DNA of 64,000 nucleotides from Absidia repens (GCA_002105175.1 MCGE01000003.1:1488001-1552000), one strand, 5' to 3'; shown: positions 24,467 through 35,755, counted from the first letter of the stretch. Notes: generated from the letters alone by a model not told the origin. Program-made: numbers and translations.

Positions 24467-24958
24467 GTATAGATACCGTCTTCATTCTCCAATCATTTAG
24501 TTATAATTATATATATATATATAGTTGTTTATAGTATTATTATTTTTATGATAGCTATGATATGTGTTGATTATTGAATAAAGAATGAAAAAATGCAAAT
24601 GTATGTATATTATGGTGCCCTGTCTCTTATTATAAAAGTTTTAACCATATTTGTCCAATTGTGCAACCTATTTTTTGGACGCAGTCCTTTTTTTTCACTC
24701 TTTTTTTTTCTTCTTTTCTTTCCTCTCTTTCTTACCTTTTTTATTCCAATATTTACAATATATCACTATTCAACCTGGAATCGCTACCTTTTTATCTTGA
24801 AAATATATCAAAAGAAAGGTAATAAAGAAAATACGCAGACAACATTCTATTCGGCAAAACCGAAGGATGCCTTCACAGAGGAAAAAAAACTCAGGGGACT
24901 CAACAGTTTTTTTCTTTTTTTTTTTTTCTTTAAATGAAATGTATAGACCGTCGGTGAT
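24467..24958. other. Intergenic, promoter side of the GATA factor gene
   Basis: Contains the FYV10 3' end (AATAAA near 24,577) and long CT/T-rich tracts (24,680-24,740 and 24,907-24,931) just upstream of the next start codon, typical of fungal promoters. No gene seen. Confidence 0.5.
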
Positions 24959-25676
24959 ATGGCTCCTATCGTTTTGAAAATCAAGGGCAACAAGTCTTTT
25001 TCCCCATTCTCATTTATGGATTCCGAAGACGAACTTTCCAAGACCTGGCGTGTATGTACAAAGGTGAAAGATTCGCTTGAAAATGGCTCTCGTTTAGAAA
25101 ACTTATCTTGGAGACTGTGGTTTGTCCATAATGTACTGAACGACAATACAAAGGCGGCGTCATTTCGAAAATTACCTTCAGCAACCACTCTACAACTAGA
25201 TAAAGAAAAATGCACCCTGCCCAACCTGAAGCGGACAACACGTAAAGACAAAACCAAAGCATCATCAAACCCTATGGCAGCCACCACCACCACCAAATCT
25301 CTTGCAACTACGAGTCCAACCGTTGATGAGTCGAACGTAACAGCTTCAGGTCAAAAGCGTACTCAAGTCAAGAAATCAACAACTGGAATCCCACTCTCTT
25401 CTGCTCAAGATTCCGAACTCCAATACAGGCGAACCCTTCGTCAGCAACAGCTAGCCCAAGCTCGTTTGTGTCAGTCATCTCCTCCCATTCCATTAGTCCC
25501 AAACAAAGCCTCGGTTGAAAAGTCACCACTTCCACCAAATTTACCCCAACAAGCCCAACAGCACCAAAACGTACAACAACATGACCAGCACTTGCAACAA
25601 ACAACTGACCAACCGTTACAGCAACAGCAGAAACAGCAACAACGGCAACAGCTACAGGTACAGCTACAACAACAGC

Positions 25677-25758
<82 letters not shown>

Positions 25759-27687
25759 TTCGCAACCACAAATTCATCAGCAACAACAGAACAGCCACCA
25801 ACAATATACATCACAATTTCCTCTCCAATCTCACCAACAAGGACAGCAGCAATATCAACAGCACCCTCAGCCTCAACAGAGTAACCTCATTCACCCATCC
25901 TATTCTTCAGTTTACAATCAACAGATGATGGAGGAATTTGTACTTCACCAATACACCTCTGATCAAGCATGTGACCAAGTTGTACAACTGCAAAACACCA
26001 TCAACAATAACAACAACAACATTGGTAGTATCAACGCATATGGAAATGGCTACTTGAACAACTCAGCAGACACCACGATGGACATGATGCCTCCCGTTGA
26101 AAATGGAAATGTTCTTTACACAGATACTGACATGAACGCTGCTCCGCAGTCCACACCGACAACAGATTATTCCGGTATGATCAATCAAACTGTATCAAGT
26201 CCCTTGATAGACACCAAACATGGCGCTTACTCATCCTACGAATATGCTGCTGCCTCCATACCAAGTACACCCAACATCCCATCACCATTCGATACACAGC
26301 CTGGCTTTTACGATTCTCACGCCATACAAAAGCAGCAGGATCCATTGACTGTATTAAATCCTCAACAAACAACAGTTCACCAACAACAGCAACCTCCTCT
26401 TCAAAATCAACCACAACAACAGCAACAATTACAAGAATCATATCATCCGAACTACGACGAAATGAACTCATTACAAGACTTTTTGAATTCTTCCATACCA
26501 ACCAATTTCCTTACACATAACAGCAAACTCTTATCAACATTACCTCCGGAAACATTGGCATCAGCGGAACGGCTATTACTACCCGGTAATGCCTCACAGC
26601 ATACTATGGGGCAACAACATCAACAACAGCAGCGACCGCCTGAATCACAGCCGACTCAACAACCCCAACAGCAGCCACAACAGCAACAGCAATACCATCA
26701 CCATCAACAGACACATCAGAAACAACCCACACCCTCGTCATCAAAGTCAACATCAAATTACCAATCTTCATCTTCCAATTTCCAGCAAGTAAATCTATCA
26801 GCGCCCAATACGCCTTTTCCTCAATCCACACCACCTAATGACATGCATCATGGCATACTACCAGCACCTACCCAGTCACTACCTTCTTCTCGTCCCACAT
26901 CACCAACGAACGAAAAACGGCATCGTGCTGCACTCATCATCAACAGTACACCCTCTGAAGGAAAGGCACCGATTTGCAGTAATTGTGAATCAACTTCAAC
27001 TCCCCTTTGGAGAAGATCGGCAAATGATGATCTACTTTGCAATGCATGTGGCCTATAGTAAGTTGAAATAGAAAAACAAGATTATGGATGAGCAAAAAAA
27101 TAGGGATCTCATTACTATATATGTATATGTATGTATGTTTAGTTTGAAATTGCACAAAACCGCTCGGCCGAAATACTTGAAACCACATTTGATGAAAGGA
27201 AAGGATGGTAGTGCGGAACAAGAAGCTGTCCAAACCGTGTGCTCTAATTGCGCGACCACTACCACGCCATTATGGAGACGTGATCTAGAAGGTCGACCTT
27301 TATGTAATGCGTGTGGATTATAGTAAGTACGAAAAACAAAAAAAAGGGGGGGGATTGTCGGGGATAGAGGGGTGATGATCTCACTTTTTTGTATTGCCTA
27401 GTCTCAAGCTCCATCATGAAAAAAGACCCTTATCTATGAAAACGGACGTGATTAAAAAAAGACAACGGTGTGATAATACCAATACGACGACAACGCAACC
27501 TCCTGCCATTCAATCTTCTCAGCGGCTACCAGATCAGGACACTGTTATGGATGATTATAGTTCAAATCCATCATCACAGCAACCATCGTCATCTTCGTCT
27601 TCATCATCGACATCTTTAGCAGCATCGAAATCATCCACCTCAACATCGCCGTCAATGTCGCCAGCTTCAAAATCTACCTCTTTCTGA
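24959..27687 (+). CDS. GATA transcription factor with two zinc fingers and poly-Gln
   Basis: Probable nitrogen- or nutrient-responsive activator of the AreA/NIT2/Gaf1 type. Exons 24959-27057, 27143-27322 and 27402-27687 give 854 residues. The N-terminal segment ([20 protein letters not shown] and SWRLWF) matches the conserved N-terminal box of fungal AreA-like factors. The middle is Gln/Asn/Pro-rich with an uninterrupted Gln run of about 30 residues (DNA 25,660-25,755). Two adjacent GATA fingers of the CX2CX17CX2C type follow: [14 protein letters not shown]...LCNACGL and [14 protein letters not shown]...LCNACGL, each continuing YLKLH after an intron at exactly the same place and phase. The tail is basic then Ser-rich. 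Two fingers also occur in siderophore regulators (SreA/Fep1), but the Cys-rich linker of those is missing, so AreA-like is preferred. Confidence 0.85.
25619..25755 (+). repeat. CAA/CAG repeat encoding poly-Gln
   Basis: A trinucleotide tract of CAA units followed by about ten CAG units within the GATA factor. Both codons encode Gln; the tract is a likely length polymorphism. Confidence 0.95.
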
Positions 27688-28097
27688 TGAGGAAAGGCTT
27701 TGGAGTTTATTAGTAGTATACATTTATTTATATATTTATTTAGCTATTTATTGGTTTATTTAGTGTTAGCATTGTCTTCATTTGATTTCGTTATAGAAAG
27801 CTTCTTCTTTTTTTTCTTTTTTTTCTTTTTTTTTTTTTTGATGTGTTGAAATAAAAAAAAAATTAGATTTGATTGTCTTATTTCGTTGTCTATCCGTTTT
27901 CTTATCGTTTTTTAATTTTCTGGCGTATTTTACAACTCCGAATAAAAGATTCGCATGGAAAATTTCAAATGACAAATGACAAATAATAAAATGTACGTGT
28001 GGGGTAAACTTTTTTTCTTTACCCCTCTTTTATTTTCCTCTTTCTTTTTCTTCCTTTTTTTTTTTTTTTTTTTTTTTTGGTTTGTCCTTCAAGCAGC
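27688..28097. other. Intergenic, GATA 3' UTR and thioesterase promoter
   Basis: A TTTATTTA-rich 3' flank, two T-tracts, and a CT/T-rich stretch of about 60 nt ending 20 nt before the next ATG. No gene seen. Confidence 0.45.
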
Positions 28098-29515
28098 ATG
28101 TCACTTACAACAACAGCAGAACCTTCTCGCTATCAATTTGATCAAGCCACCAACACTGTCTTCTTGGGAAAGACTGAGAGTGGCTCTGCTTGTTATACTG
28201 GTCAAGCAAGCAAGGTAAGCGAACGCACAGAAAAGCCGCACGGCACTTTGCTTTATTAATTTTTTTTTTATTTTTTTTTTTATTTTTTTTTCATTTGGTT
28301 GTAGGACTGGGCCATTGGCAATGTACCTAACGTAAGTAAGGTCGGAAAGTAAAGGGATTTTGATCTCGGTTTGCTGACTTGTAGTTTTCTATTATGTTTA
28401 GGGCGGTAAACACTAGTGGCAAGAACGTTCAATTACGGTCGTTCACGGTCTCACTGAAATATATATTGATCCTTTCCTTTTCTTTTTATGTGTATAGGTT
28501 ATGTTGTTAGTCTCATTCTTGATTCTGTTTTGCAAAACTATCATCAACGACACCAAAAGCATCCTGTCGCCCTCAACTGTTACTTCTTTGGTAAGACTTT
28601 ACCTGGTGGCTTCGTTGTCGAAATCGAAGAACTCAAATCTAGCAGCAAGGGCTATTGTATTTGTCGTGCCGTATTGAAACAATACAAGGTAAACTAAATA
28701 ACAATAAATCCCTTCCCCCACTCCATCGATCACTATATATTGATATATACACCTCTTTTTTTGCCATTGATTGTGGAGCGTAGAACATGGAACAACCCTT
28801 ACCATCCACCATTGCGGACTACACTTCGAACGAACCCATCACCAAAGTACATGGTATATTCACAATGGGAAATATGGATACAGAAAGCGGCAAAACACAT
28901 TACCACAACAATCCCAAAGCACCTTCCCGTGACAAGATGATTCCTACCAAGTATGCATTCATGGGTGAATTCTTCAATGCACAAGTGGACCCTTCGACAT
29001 TCCCTCGCTCCAGCAAAACCAACCAACCCATTCTTTCGCGACCCTTCAACGGTGTGGATGCCCAAGACGTAGTTATTGAAGGCAAACCCGAACTATCACA
29101 ATGCATGTCCTTCGCTGACGGGCGCCCGATGGATTTGAAAGCCATGGGACTGATGGTCGATCTCTTTATGACACCTCCACTTTTGCTAGGCACAACGTTT
29201 TGGAATGGCGCGATCTGGTGTCCTACCATGCAACTTGAAATCCAATTTAAACGGATCCCTCAAACTCATGAAATATTGGCCCATTTTACCGTCCCTCATA
29301 TCATCAACAACCGCTTTGACCTAGATGGTGAAATTTTTGATGCTGATGGAAATATTTTAGCTGTGACAAAGTAAGTGGTGTTTTAGTGTTTGGTTGTGGA
29401 TTAGGAAGTGGCCAAGTAGATAGATACTCAACTCTTTTTTTGGGGTTGGTGGTATAGGCATCAATGTTTGGTGGTGGACTGGAGCCGAAATGTGTCGTCA
29501 AAACCAAAATTGTAG
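28098..29515 (+). CDS. Thioesterase-like (acyl-CoA thioesterase, hotdog fold) protein
   Basis: Likely hydrolyses acyl-CoA thioesters; family placement is by motif and length, not by substrate. Exons 28098-28214, 28305-28331, 28402-28405 (4 nt), 28498-28688, 28784-29370 and 29458-29515 give 327 residues. N-terminal hotdog: the GNVPNGGYVVSLIL segment is the conserved N-G-G-Y/x entry of TesB-like/4HBT_3 proteins and is only obtained if the 4-nt exon GGCG is spliced in; without it the frame is lost. It continues with ALNCYFFGKTLPGGFVVEIEE. The second hotdog includes SFADGRPMDLKAMGLMVDLF and TMQLEIQFKRIP. No signal or membrane segment and no peroxisomal SKL end (C-terminus KPKL). Confidence 0.8.
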
Positions 29516-30462
29516 TCTAGATAGTATTTAGTCATTATTTAAAATAGAATTACTGTATTATTAAGTTACTCCCCGCCTTATATTTCCTCTAGATTATTAA
29601 TAATATACTACATTCAATAAAACCATATTACCATCTTCAAATCATAATGTTATCTTTTAATTGTATGTCTTTGTTAGATCGAGGCAATCTGTGAAAAACA
29701 TTGTATCATCCAGAATGATACTCCCTTTCCTCCCTTTCCTTTTCGTTTTTGGGATCGAATATAACACATTGCAACAGTATACTGTAGGAATCATTATCTA
29801 ACGTTTTTAATCTTTTCATTTTGACATGCCTATCTATCCAAATTTAGTAAATCCTTACCATCCATCTTAGTTCATGACTCCTATTAAAAATAAACCGTTG
29901 TTATTGGTTCGGACACATTATGGCCGACCATCCGGAAGTGGCTATAAAGTAGAGGAAAAAATAAAATTTTTAACTCGGAAAAGTACGAATGATGGGTTCG
30001 GCTTTTAACCACAGACCTGCAGGCTCTGGTTCGATTCATCACTCAGGTAAACTGGCAAGTTAGCTTAACAACTTGTTCACAGTAGGAGAAGTGACGACGA
30101 GTTGTATTAATCACGGATCACCCTAGAAACGATGGGTTCGATGCTGTGCGCAGAGCAAGGCAATGCGACATTCCCAATTAAAACCAATTAAACCCCATCC
30201 AAAATGTGCCAAAGGCATAAAAAAAATTTTTATCAAGGAAGAAATAAGCAATTGATGAGACTGAAGAAACAACCATATTCACAATGTGATGCCTAAAAGA
30301 TGTTGTGGTTAACGTCTTTGTTTCTACGACGGTATCTGATGCTTATTCCTTTCTTTTACTTTTTTTTGGATGTTGCTAAAAGTAAATGGGTTGTAGTCCT
30401 AATGAATTTTTGTGGAAGATTGCAATACCATTCGTCTTTTTTTTTTTTTTTTTTTTTTACAC
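29516..30462. other. Intergenic, left flank of the retrotransposon
   Basis: Contains the thioesterase 3' flank, a tRNA-like relic near 29,990-30,045, and a T-run of about 23 nt directly before the left LTR. No protein gene is supported. Confidence 0.45.
29990..30045 (+). other. tRNA-like relic (possible tRNA-Lys or SINE head)
   Basis: GGTTCGATTC (30,028-30,037) is a good Pol III B box, and CTTTTAA at 30,002-30,008 resembles the anticodon loop of tRNA-Lys(UUU). The anticodon and T stems do not pair properly and no 5' acceptor strand matches, so this is not a functional tRNA. It could be a decayed tRNA or the head of a tRNA-derived SINE. Confidence 0.25.
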
Positions 30463-31284
30463 TGTTACGGCTAATTTGGGTAAGAAGCTTGTAACAGAGT
30501 AGTGTTTTTGTAGGTTTTTATGTTTTTCTGGGTTGAATAGGATGTCTTGAGTTATCCTTTAGTATAGCTTTTGCTTGTTTAGAGCTTGAAAATAAATTTG
30601 TTCCTTAGGCGGAATTTGAAATATCTTGTCCCTGATTTGGACAAAAATAGAATTGAGAGTAGTGAGCACCAGAACTTTTGTAGATAAAGTCCAACTATAG
30701 AGAAAGTTTATAAAAAAATAAACTTAGAGAAGTAAAATAAAATAAAAAAAGAAAAGTATTGACCTTTGTTGGTTCAATAAAAATAAGTGTATAACACACA
30801 GTAAAAATAAAATAAAAAAGAGGACTTGTAGTCAAAAATAAAAGGAGGTTTCTAGGATCCAATAGAAACAGTAGATAATTTGGTGGTATAATAACCTTTG
30901 TACTAAGTTTTATTTGTTAATTGAGAAAACTGATAAAAAACTAAAGAGAAAAGAAAAGAAAAGGATAATAATAAAAAGTTGCGATATATATACTAAATAA
31001 AAGTTGATAAATATAAGGGTTCTGTTTTTGGGGTTTTTTGTCTATGTATGAATTTTGCATTGTTTTTGTTTACGTTGATGGCGGTATTTCATTTTTTATA
31101 TTTATGGGGACTACACATCTGTGAGGCCCCAGCTGATCAACTGGTTGACATTAAAAATGTCCGCAGCAATGAGGCTGGCGGTATCGTTGATGATGTTGTT
31201 GTCGTTGATGATGATGTTGTTGTTGTTGATGTGTTGTTGTTGTTGATATTGTTGTCGGATTCGGACTCAGACCGATCCTCGACA
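30463..31284 (-). repeat. 3' LTR (in element orientation)
   Basis: 822 bp, identical to the other LTR except for one extra A in an A-run (near 30,713) and one G fewer in a G-run (near 31,107). Confidence 0.93.
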
Positions 31285-31407
31285 TCCTGGGGGCCAGGAG
31301 AAGACTGTCCTCCAGTCGTAACGCATCTTGAGAAATTGATTTATGATTTTTCGTTTCGTTTGTTGTTTGTTGTTCGGTGTTGAGGTAAGATAGTATTTCA
31401 ATTTCGA

Positions 31408-31501
31408 AATAATGTAGAGTCAGGTAAAAAGTGAGCACCAAAATAAAAGTGAGTACTGAAATATGTGTATATCGTTTGTTATAATAATGTAGAGTCAGGT
31501 A
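31408..31501. repeat. 19-bp direct repeat at the presumed integrase deletion
   Basis: AATAATGTAGAGTCAGGTA occurs at 31,408-31,426 and 31,483-31,501, where the integrase coding region should be. Confidence 0.8.
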
Positions 31502-31600
31502 TCGTTTTTCGCGATCTGTAGCGTCTTCTGAGTATTGCAATTTCTTTAGATAATGTTTGATTTGATTGCTCGTTCGTTCGTCCATGTTGATAATTTCTTT
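31479..31600 (-). pseudogene. Remnant of the integrase N-terminal region
   Basis: After the RNase H stop, the minus strand encodes HYLKKLQYSEDATDREKRYL, which resembles the spacer and start of the zinc-binding integrase domain in fungal Ty3/Gypsy elements (HYL...P...EKR). The similarity ends abruptly at the first copy of a 19-bp direct repeat, and no HHCC or catalytic DDE residues follow before the LTR. Confidence 0.45.
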
Positions 31601-31722
31601 TGTTGTGGTAGTTGAGCTTTTTACGACGTCGCACTGTTTGGTCGCATTTGAATTTATCCTTTTTCGGTTTTTTTTTTTTTTTTTTTTGTGTTAGCCTGAT
31701 GTTAAATTTTATTGATGGTGGA

Positions 31723-34690
31723 TCAGTATCCCAGACGTGATAGGAAATCAGCGGCTTCCTGTTTTCGTCCATTTCGATACTTAATTTCAAAGTCATATTC
31801 AGCCAAGTATTGGATCCATCTTGCTACAATGCCAGATACTTTGGGTGATTGTACCAACCATCGTAAAGGTGAGTGGTCTGATATGACAGTGAATTTTTTG
31901 CCAAGTAAATAAGGTCTGAATAGTTGTAGGCTCCATACTAGGGCGAGGCATTCCAATTTAGTAGCACCGTAGTTTTGTTCACTGTTTTTTAATCCGCGAC
32001 TTGCATAAATCACTGGGTGTTCTTTACCATCATCGTCTAGTTGCGATAAGATAGTACCAATTCCTTTTTGAGAGGCGTCGCACACAATAATAAAGGGTTT
32101 CGAAAAATCAGCACGTCGAAGTATGGGTGCTTGTGTTAATTTTTGTTTCAAAAGGTTAAAGGCATCTGTTGCTTTTTGGTTCCAAGTAATATTTTTTGTC
32201 GTCTTGGTTTGTTCATGTAAAGGTCTTGCAATGGCAGCGAAGTTTTTTATGAATCTCCGATAGTAAGAGGCCAATCCAATAAAGCCCCTGATTTGTTTAA
32301 GGGTTTTTGGTGGAGGGAATTCCTGAATTTTTTTTATTTTTCTTCATCCGTCTTTATTCCATTTTTTGTTATCACGTAGCCCAAAAATTTCAATTCGTCT
32401 TTGAAGAATACGCACTTGTCGATGTTGAATAATAATCCTCCTTGTCGTGCACATATGAATACTTGTCGTAGATCCTGTATGTGTTGTATATAGGTTTTGG
32501 AGTGGATATTTAGGTCGTCAATGTAAGCAACAAGGCACTTGTTTAGTAACGGACCAAAGCATAGGTCTATTAGGCGTTGAAAGGTAGCAGGACTATTTAC
32601 TAACCCCATAGGCAGCATTTCGTATTGATAGGTTCCAAACTTTGTCACGAATCCAGTCAATTCTTTGGTTTCTTGTTTCAATGGTACTTGGTGGAAACCG
32701 GAACGTAGATCCAGCGCTGTGAATATTCTTGAACTGCCTAGTTCATCAATCAAGTCGTCAATTTTTGGCAAAGGGTAAGCGTCAACTTTGGTTAAAGCGT
32801 TTAGTTTGCGGTAGTCAACAACCATTCGGTAATCACCATTCTTCTTCTTGACTAATATTATAGGTGCGGTGTACGGTGTGCTTGCTGGTTTGATGATTCC
32901 CAGGTCACATAGTCGGTCCAGCTCTTGCTTTAAGTACTCTTGCTCCACGGGTGCCATTCGGTATGGTCTATGTCGGATAGGTGGTGCATTTTCTTTCAGG
33001 ATAATTTCGTGTTCCAGTAGTGTGGTCTTGCCCATTCTGTCATTGTGCCAGTCAAACACATCTTGGAATTCTGTAAGTAGATGTATAAAGGACTTGCGTA
33101 TATCAGGCGGTACATCTCCTAACTGTAGTTTTTCTTCCTTTGTAGGGTCCAATTCTTGTGGTGGTTGTATAGTGTCATCGTCTTTTATATCCATCTGTGC
33201 TAATTCATATCCTGTGGATTGTTCGTCGTCGTCTTCTATTTCGAATTTTGTCATTCGATGCGCAATAATAGTGTTTGGTGGGTAACTTTTGTCATTGTCC
33301 GTTATGTTGATATCTATGAACTGATCGTCTTGCAAATATTTTTCGTAGGTAACATCTGGTTGCATGTGGATAATAGTTGGTAGAGCATTATCATTGGGTG
33401 TACTCAAGTCAACGGTGTACATGGTGTATGGTGGAAGGGTGAATCCTTTTTCTTTGGTACTGATGGTTACTTCTGTGTCCGATACATGGTCTATTCGGAA
33501 AGCGTAATCTTGGTCTTCAGCGGGTGTAATTTGACACAATTCTTGGTCTTCATTGTCTTTGTCATCATGTTCCCATTCTTCTTCTTCTGTTTCTTCATCG
33601 GTGATTTCATCTTCATCACTTGTATCTTGATCGTCCATTATTGGTATTGGTTTGACAGGGATTGGTTGACTTGGTGGTGGATTCTCTTCTTTATAGATAA
33701 CGTGTGATGCTTTCAAGGTAACCGGTTTTGATGAAGCTTTGATGTATGTGATAGGAATAATCATCTTCTTGTGTTTATAGGTTACGGTTAGTGTTCCCAT
33801 TTTGATGTTGATAATGGCTTGCGCATGATTCAACCAATCGATTCCTAGGATTAGGTGAGATGGACATTGTGGCAGTACTTCCATGTTAGTGGGTATACTA
33901 ATGCCTTCAGTTATTTTGATAGGGACATCAAGGACTATTCCAAGGGTAGGTTGTCTGGTTCCATTACCAAGGGTGAATACATTGGTAGATGAGGTATCGA
34001 TTTCCATTCCCAGCATCTTCATCATGGTTCTTGACATACATGATTTGGCGGCACCACAATCTATCAAGGCTTTGATTTTTCTGTCACCAATATATACTTC
34101 AGCATATGCGGCAGTTGTCACAACTTCTCCTTCTTCCATGGCGTTCAATGTTATCGGCGGCTTTCTTCTTTTGGGTCGACAGACATCACGTAGTTGTTTC
34201 TTTAGGTATGGTGATGCTTCGAGTAGATCTCCAACTTCAATATCGGCTTTACGGGTAAGGACATCTTCAGTGATACTATATTTGATAGCGGGATGTGTAG
34301 GTACTGATCTTTGTTTCTTTTCAACCGTTTCTTGTATAGGAATGTTTTGTTGCGGTATTTGTGATGATGAGGATGGTGTGTCTTCCAATCCATTGGTTCT
34401 TCTTTTCTTTGCTGATTTTGGATCATGTAGGACATCAGGTGGTCTGTCTTTTCTGGTAGCAACGTAGAAATCTATGTCTTCTTTTTCTTCTTCTTCTTCT
34501 TCTTCTTCTTCTTCTTCTAATAAAAGGTTAGTATTTTTATATTTATCTTTATACTTGTTTTGGATATCCATGGTGGTTAGGTTATGGTTTTGTTGTTGGG
34601 TATTGTTTTTGTTATCTTTATGTGGTTGGTTATGTGTGGATTTGTTAGGCGGGTTTTCCAACTGACCATCAACTGCAGTTGCCCGTGCTA
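31723..34690 (-). pseudogene. Retrotransposon Pol: protease, reverse transcriptase, RNase H (one frameshift)
   Basis: The Pol frame is entered from gag by a -1 shift and continues to a TAA at 32,334-32,336; the same protein then resumes in another frame to 31,723. The break is inside an A-rich run (GAAAAATAAAAAAAATTC, minus sense), so a one-base slip is enough. Domains in order: acidic spacer with a Glu run, aspartic protease (LIDCGAAKSCMS), a second acidic spacer, RT with RMVVDYRKLN, LPMGLVNSPATFQRL and the catalytic YIDD, then the RT/RNase H connection (GFIGLASYYRRF), and RNase H (CDASQKGIGTILSQ). The Pol ends right after the RNase H tether (SRLGY). The protease has Cys in place of the usual Ser/Thr after the catalytic Asp, a variant seen in some Ty3/Gypsy elements. 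Confidence 0.9.
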
Positions 34691-35755
34691 GTTTTTTGAC
34701 TGTTGATTTTGTGGAGTGGGTTGTTGTGTTTGATTTTGTTGGTATTGTGGGTTGTATTGATACTGTTGATTGTTGTATGGGCGTCGGTTATTGTAATTGG
34801 GACGGCGGTTTTGATTCATGGGTGGTGATGGATGATAACCATTGTAGTCATTGTATCTGGGATCAAAGACGGGGTCTTGATTTTGGTTACTGTAGTTGCG
34901 TTGACCATTATTGTGATGATACGAGTTTTGATTATAATGGGGCGCATTGTATTGTCGGGGTTGATGACGTGGGTTATTGTATCGAGGGTTGGGTGGTTGG
35001 TTGTATGTCCCATTTTGATTTTTTGAGAAGTTATTGAATTCTTCTTTGATGATACTTCTGATGGATTTTTGTATATCTTTCATGTCCAATGGGTTTGATG
35101 TAGTAATAGCGTTCAAACTGGGTGAGTTTGTAGCGGTTTGATAAGGGGACATTTGAATAGTATCTACTGGATGAGCAATACGCCGTGGGTGGAAGGGATT
35201 GTCAGCCATTGTAACCTGTTGAGGGTTATGTGCAGTCCAATAACCTTCGGCGGCTTTGAGCCATGCGTCAATGTCTTTACAGCCAAGTGATATACAATGT
35301 TGTTGTATGATAGGATGTACTCCTGCACGGAATCGGCTTTGAATCATTGATTCGGAATCAATTTCAGCGAGTTCAGCAGCTTCAAACAGTCTTGCGTAGA
35401 ATGTTCGTGGATGTTCGTCAATACCTTGTACCATGTTGTTGAAGGCATACTCATATGTTTGTATGAGTTCAGGGGTGATATATTGATCCATTAATTTTTT
35501 CATGACTTCGGAGTATGAAAGTGGGTCTTTTGTTTTTTTTAGCAATTTGTTTACAAAAGTCCTAGCAGCGTGGTACAATTGTGTCTTGAGTATGATCAGT
35601 TTGCGATCTTCATCATTGATGTTTGACAGTGCAAAGTAGTTATCCAATGTTTGTTTAAAATTTCTGAAGTCTTCTCCTTCGAATCCAGAAAAGGGCATTA
35701 GCTTCATTTTTGGTTGGTAGATAGGTCCATTTGCCAACACAGTTTGTTCGTTCAT
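34688..35755 (-). CDS. gag: Retrotransposon Gag
   Basis: Structural polyprotein that forms virus-like particles of the element; 355 residues from the ATG at 35,755 to TAG at 34,688. The first 170 residues contain the capsid-like retrotransposon gag region (FSGFEGEDFRNFKQTLDNYF, then the PRTFYARLFEAAELAE helix). The C-terminal third is extremely rich in Asn, Gln, Tyr and Pro and has no CCHC zinc knuckle, although it is basic enough to bind RNA. The last sense codons are TCA AAA AAC before TAG, making an A AAA AAC slippery heptamer. The frame is intact, unlike pol. Confidence 0.88.
   Translation of the reverse strand: MNEQTVLANGPIYQPKMKLMPFSGFEGEDFRNFKQTLDNYFALSNINDEDRKLIILKTQLYHAARTFVNKLLKKTKDPLSYSEVMKKLMDQYITPELIQTYEYAFNNMVQGIDEHPRTFYARLFEAAELAEIDSESMIQSRFRAGVHPIIQQHCISLGCKDIDAWLKAAEGYWTAHNPQQVTMADNPFHPRRIAHPVDTIQMSPYQTATNSPSLNAITTSNPLDMKDIQKSIRSIIKEEFNNFSKNQNGTYNQPPNPRYNNPRHQPRQYNAPHYNQNSYHHNNGQRNYSNQNQDPVFDPRYNDYNGYHPSPPMNQNRRPNYNNRRPYNNQQYQYNPQYQQNQTQQPTPQNQQSKN
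34691..34697 (-). promoter_or_regulatory. -1 ribosomal frameshift heptamer A AAA AAC
   Basis: The heptamer is in the gag reading frame and immediately precedes the gag stop codon. A -1 slip moves ribosomes into the open pol frame (CTA GCA CGG ...), which continues for about 780 codons. Confidence 0.75.

Noticed and set aside
25368..25814. Minus-strand ORF rich in Val/Ala opposite the GATA factor
   Set aside because: It is the reverse reading of the CAA/CAG tract.
32848..34467. Long plus-strand ORFs (145 and 194 codons)
   Set aside because: They are antisense to the retrotransposon pol, which has clear domains on the other strand.
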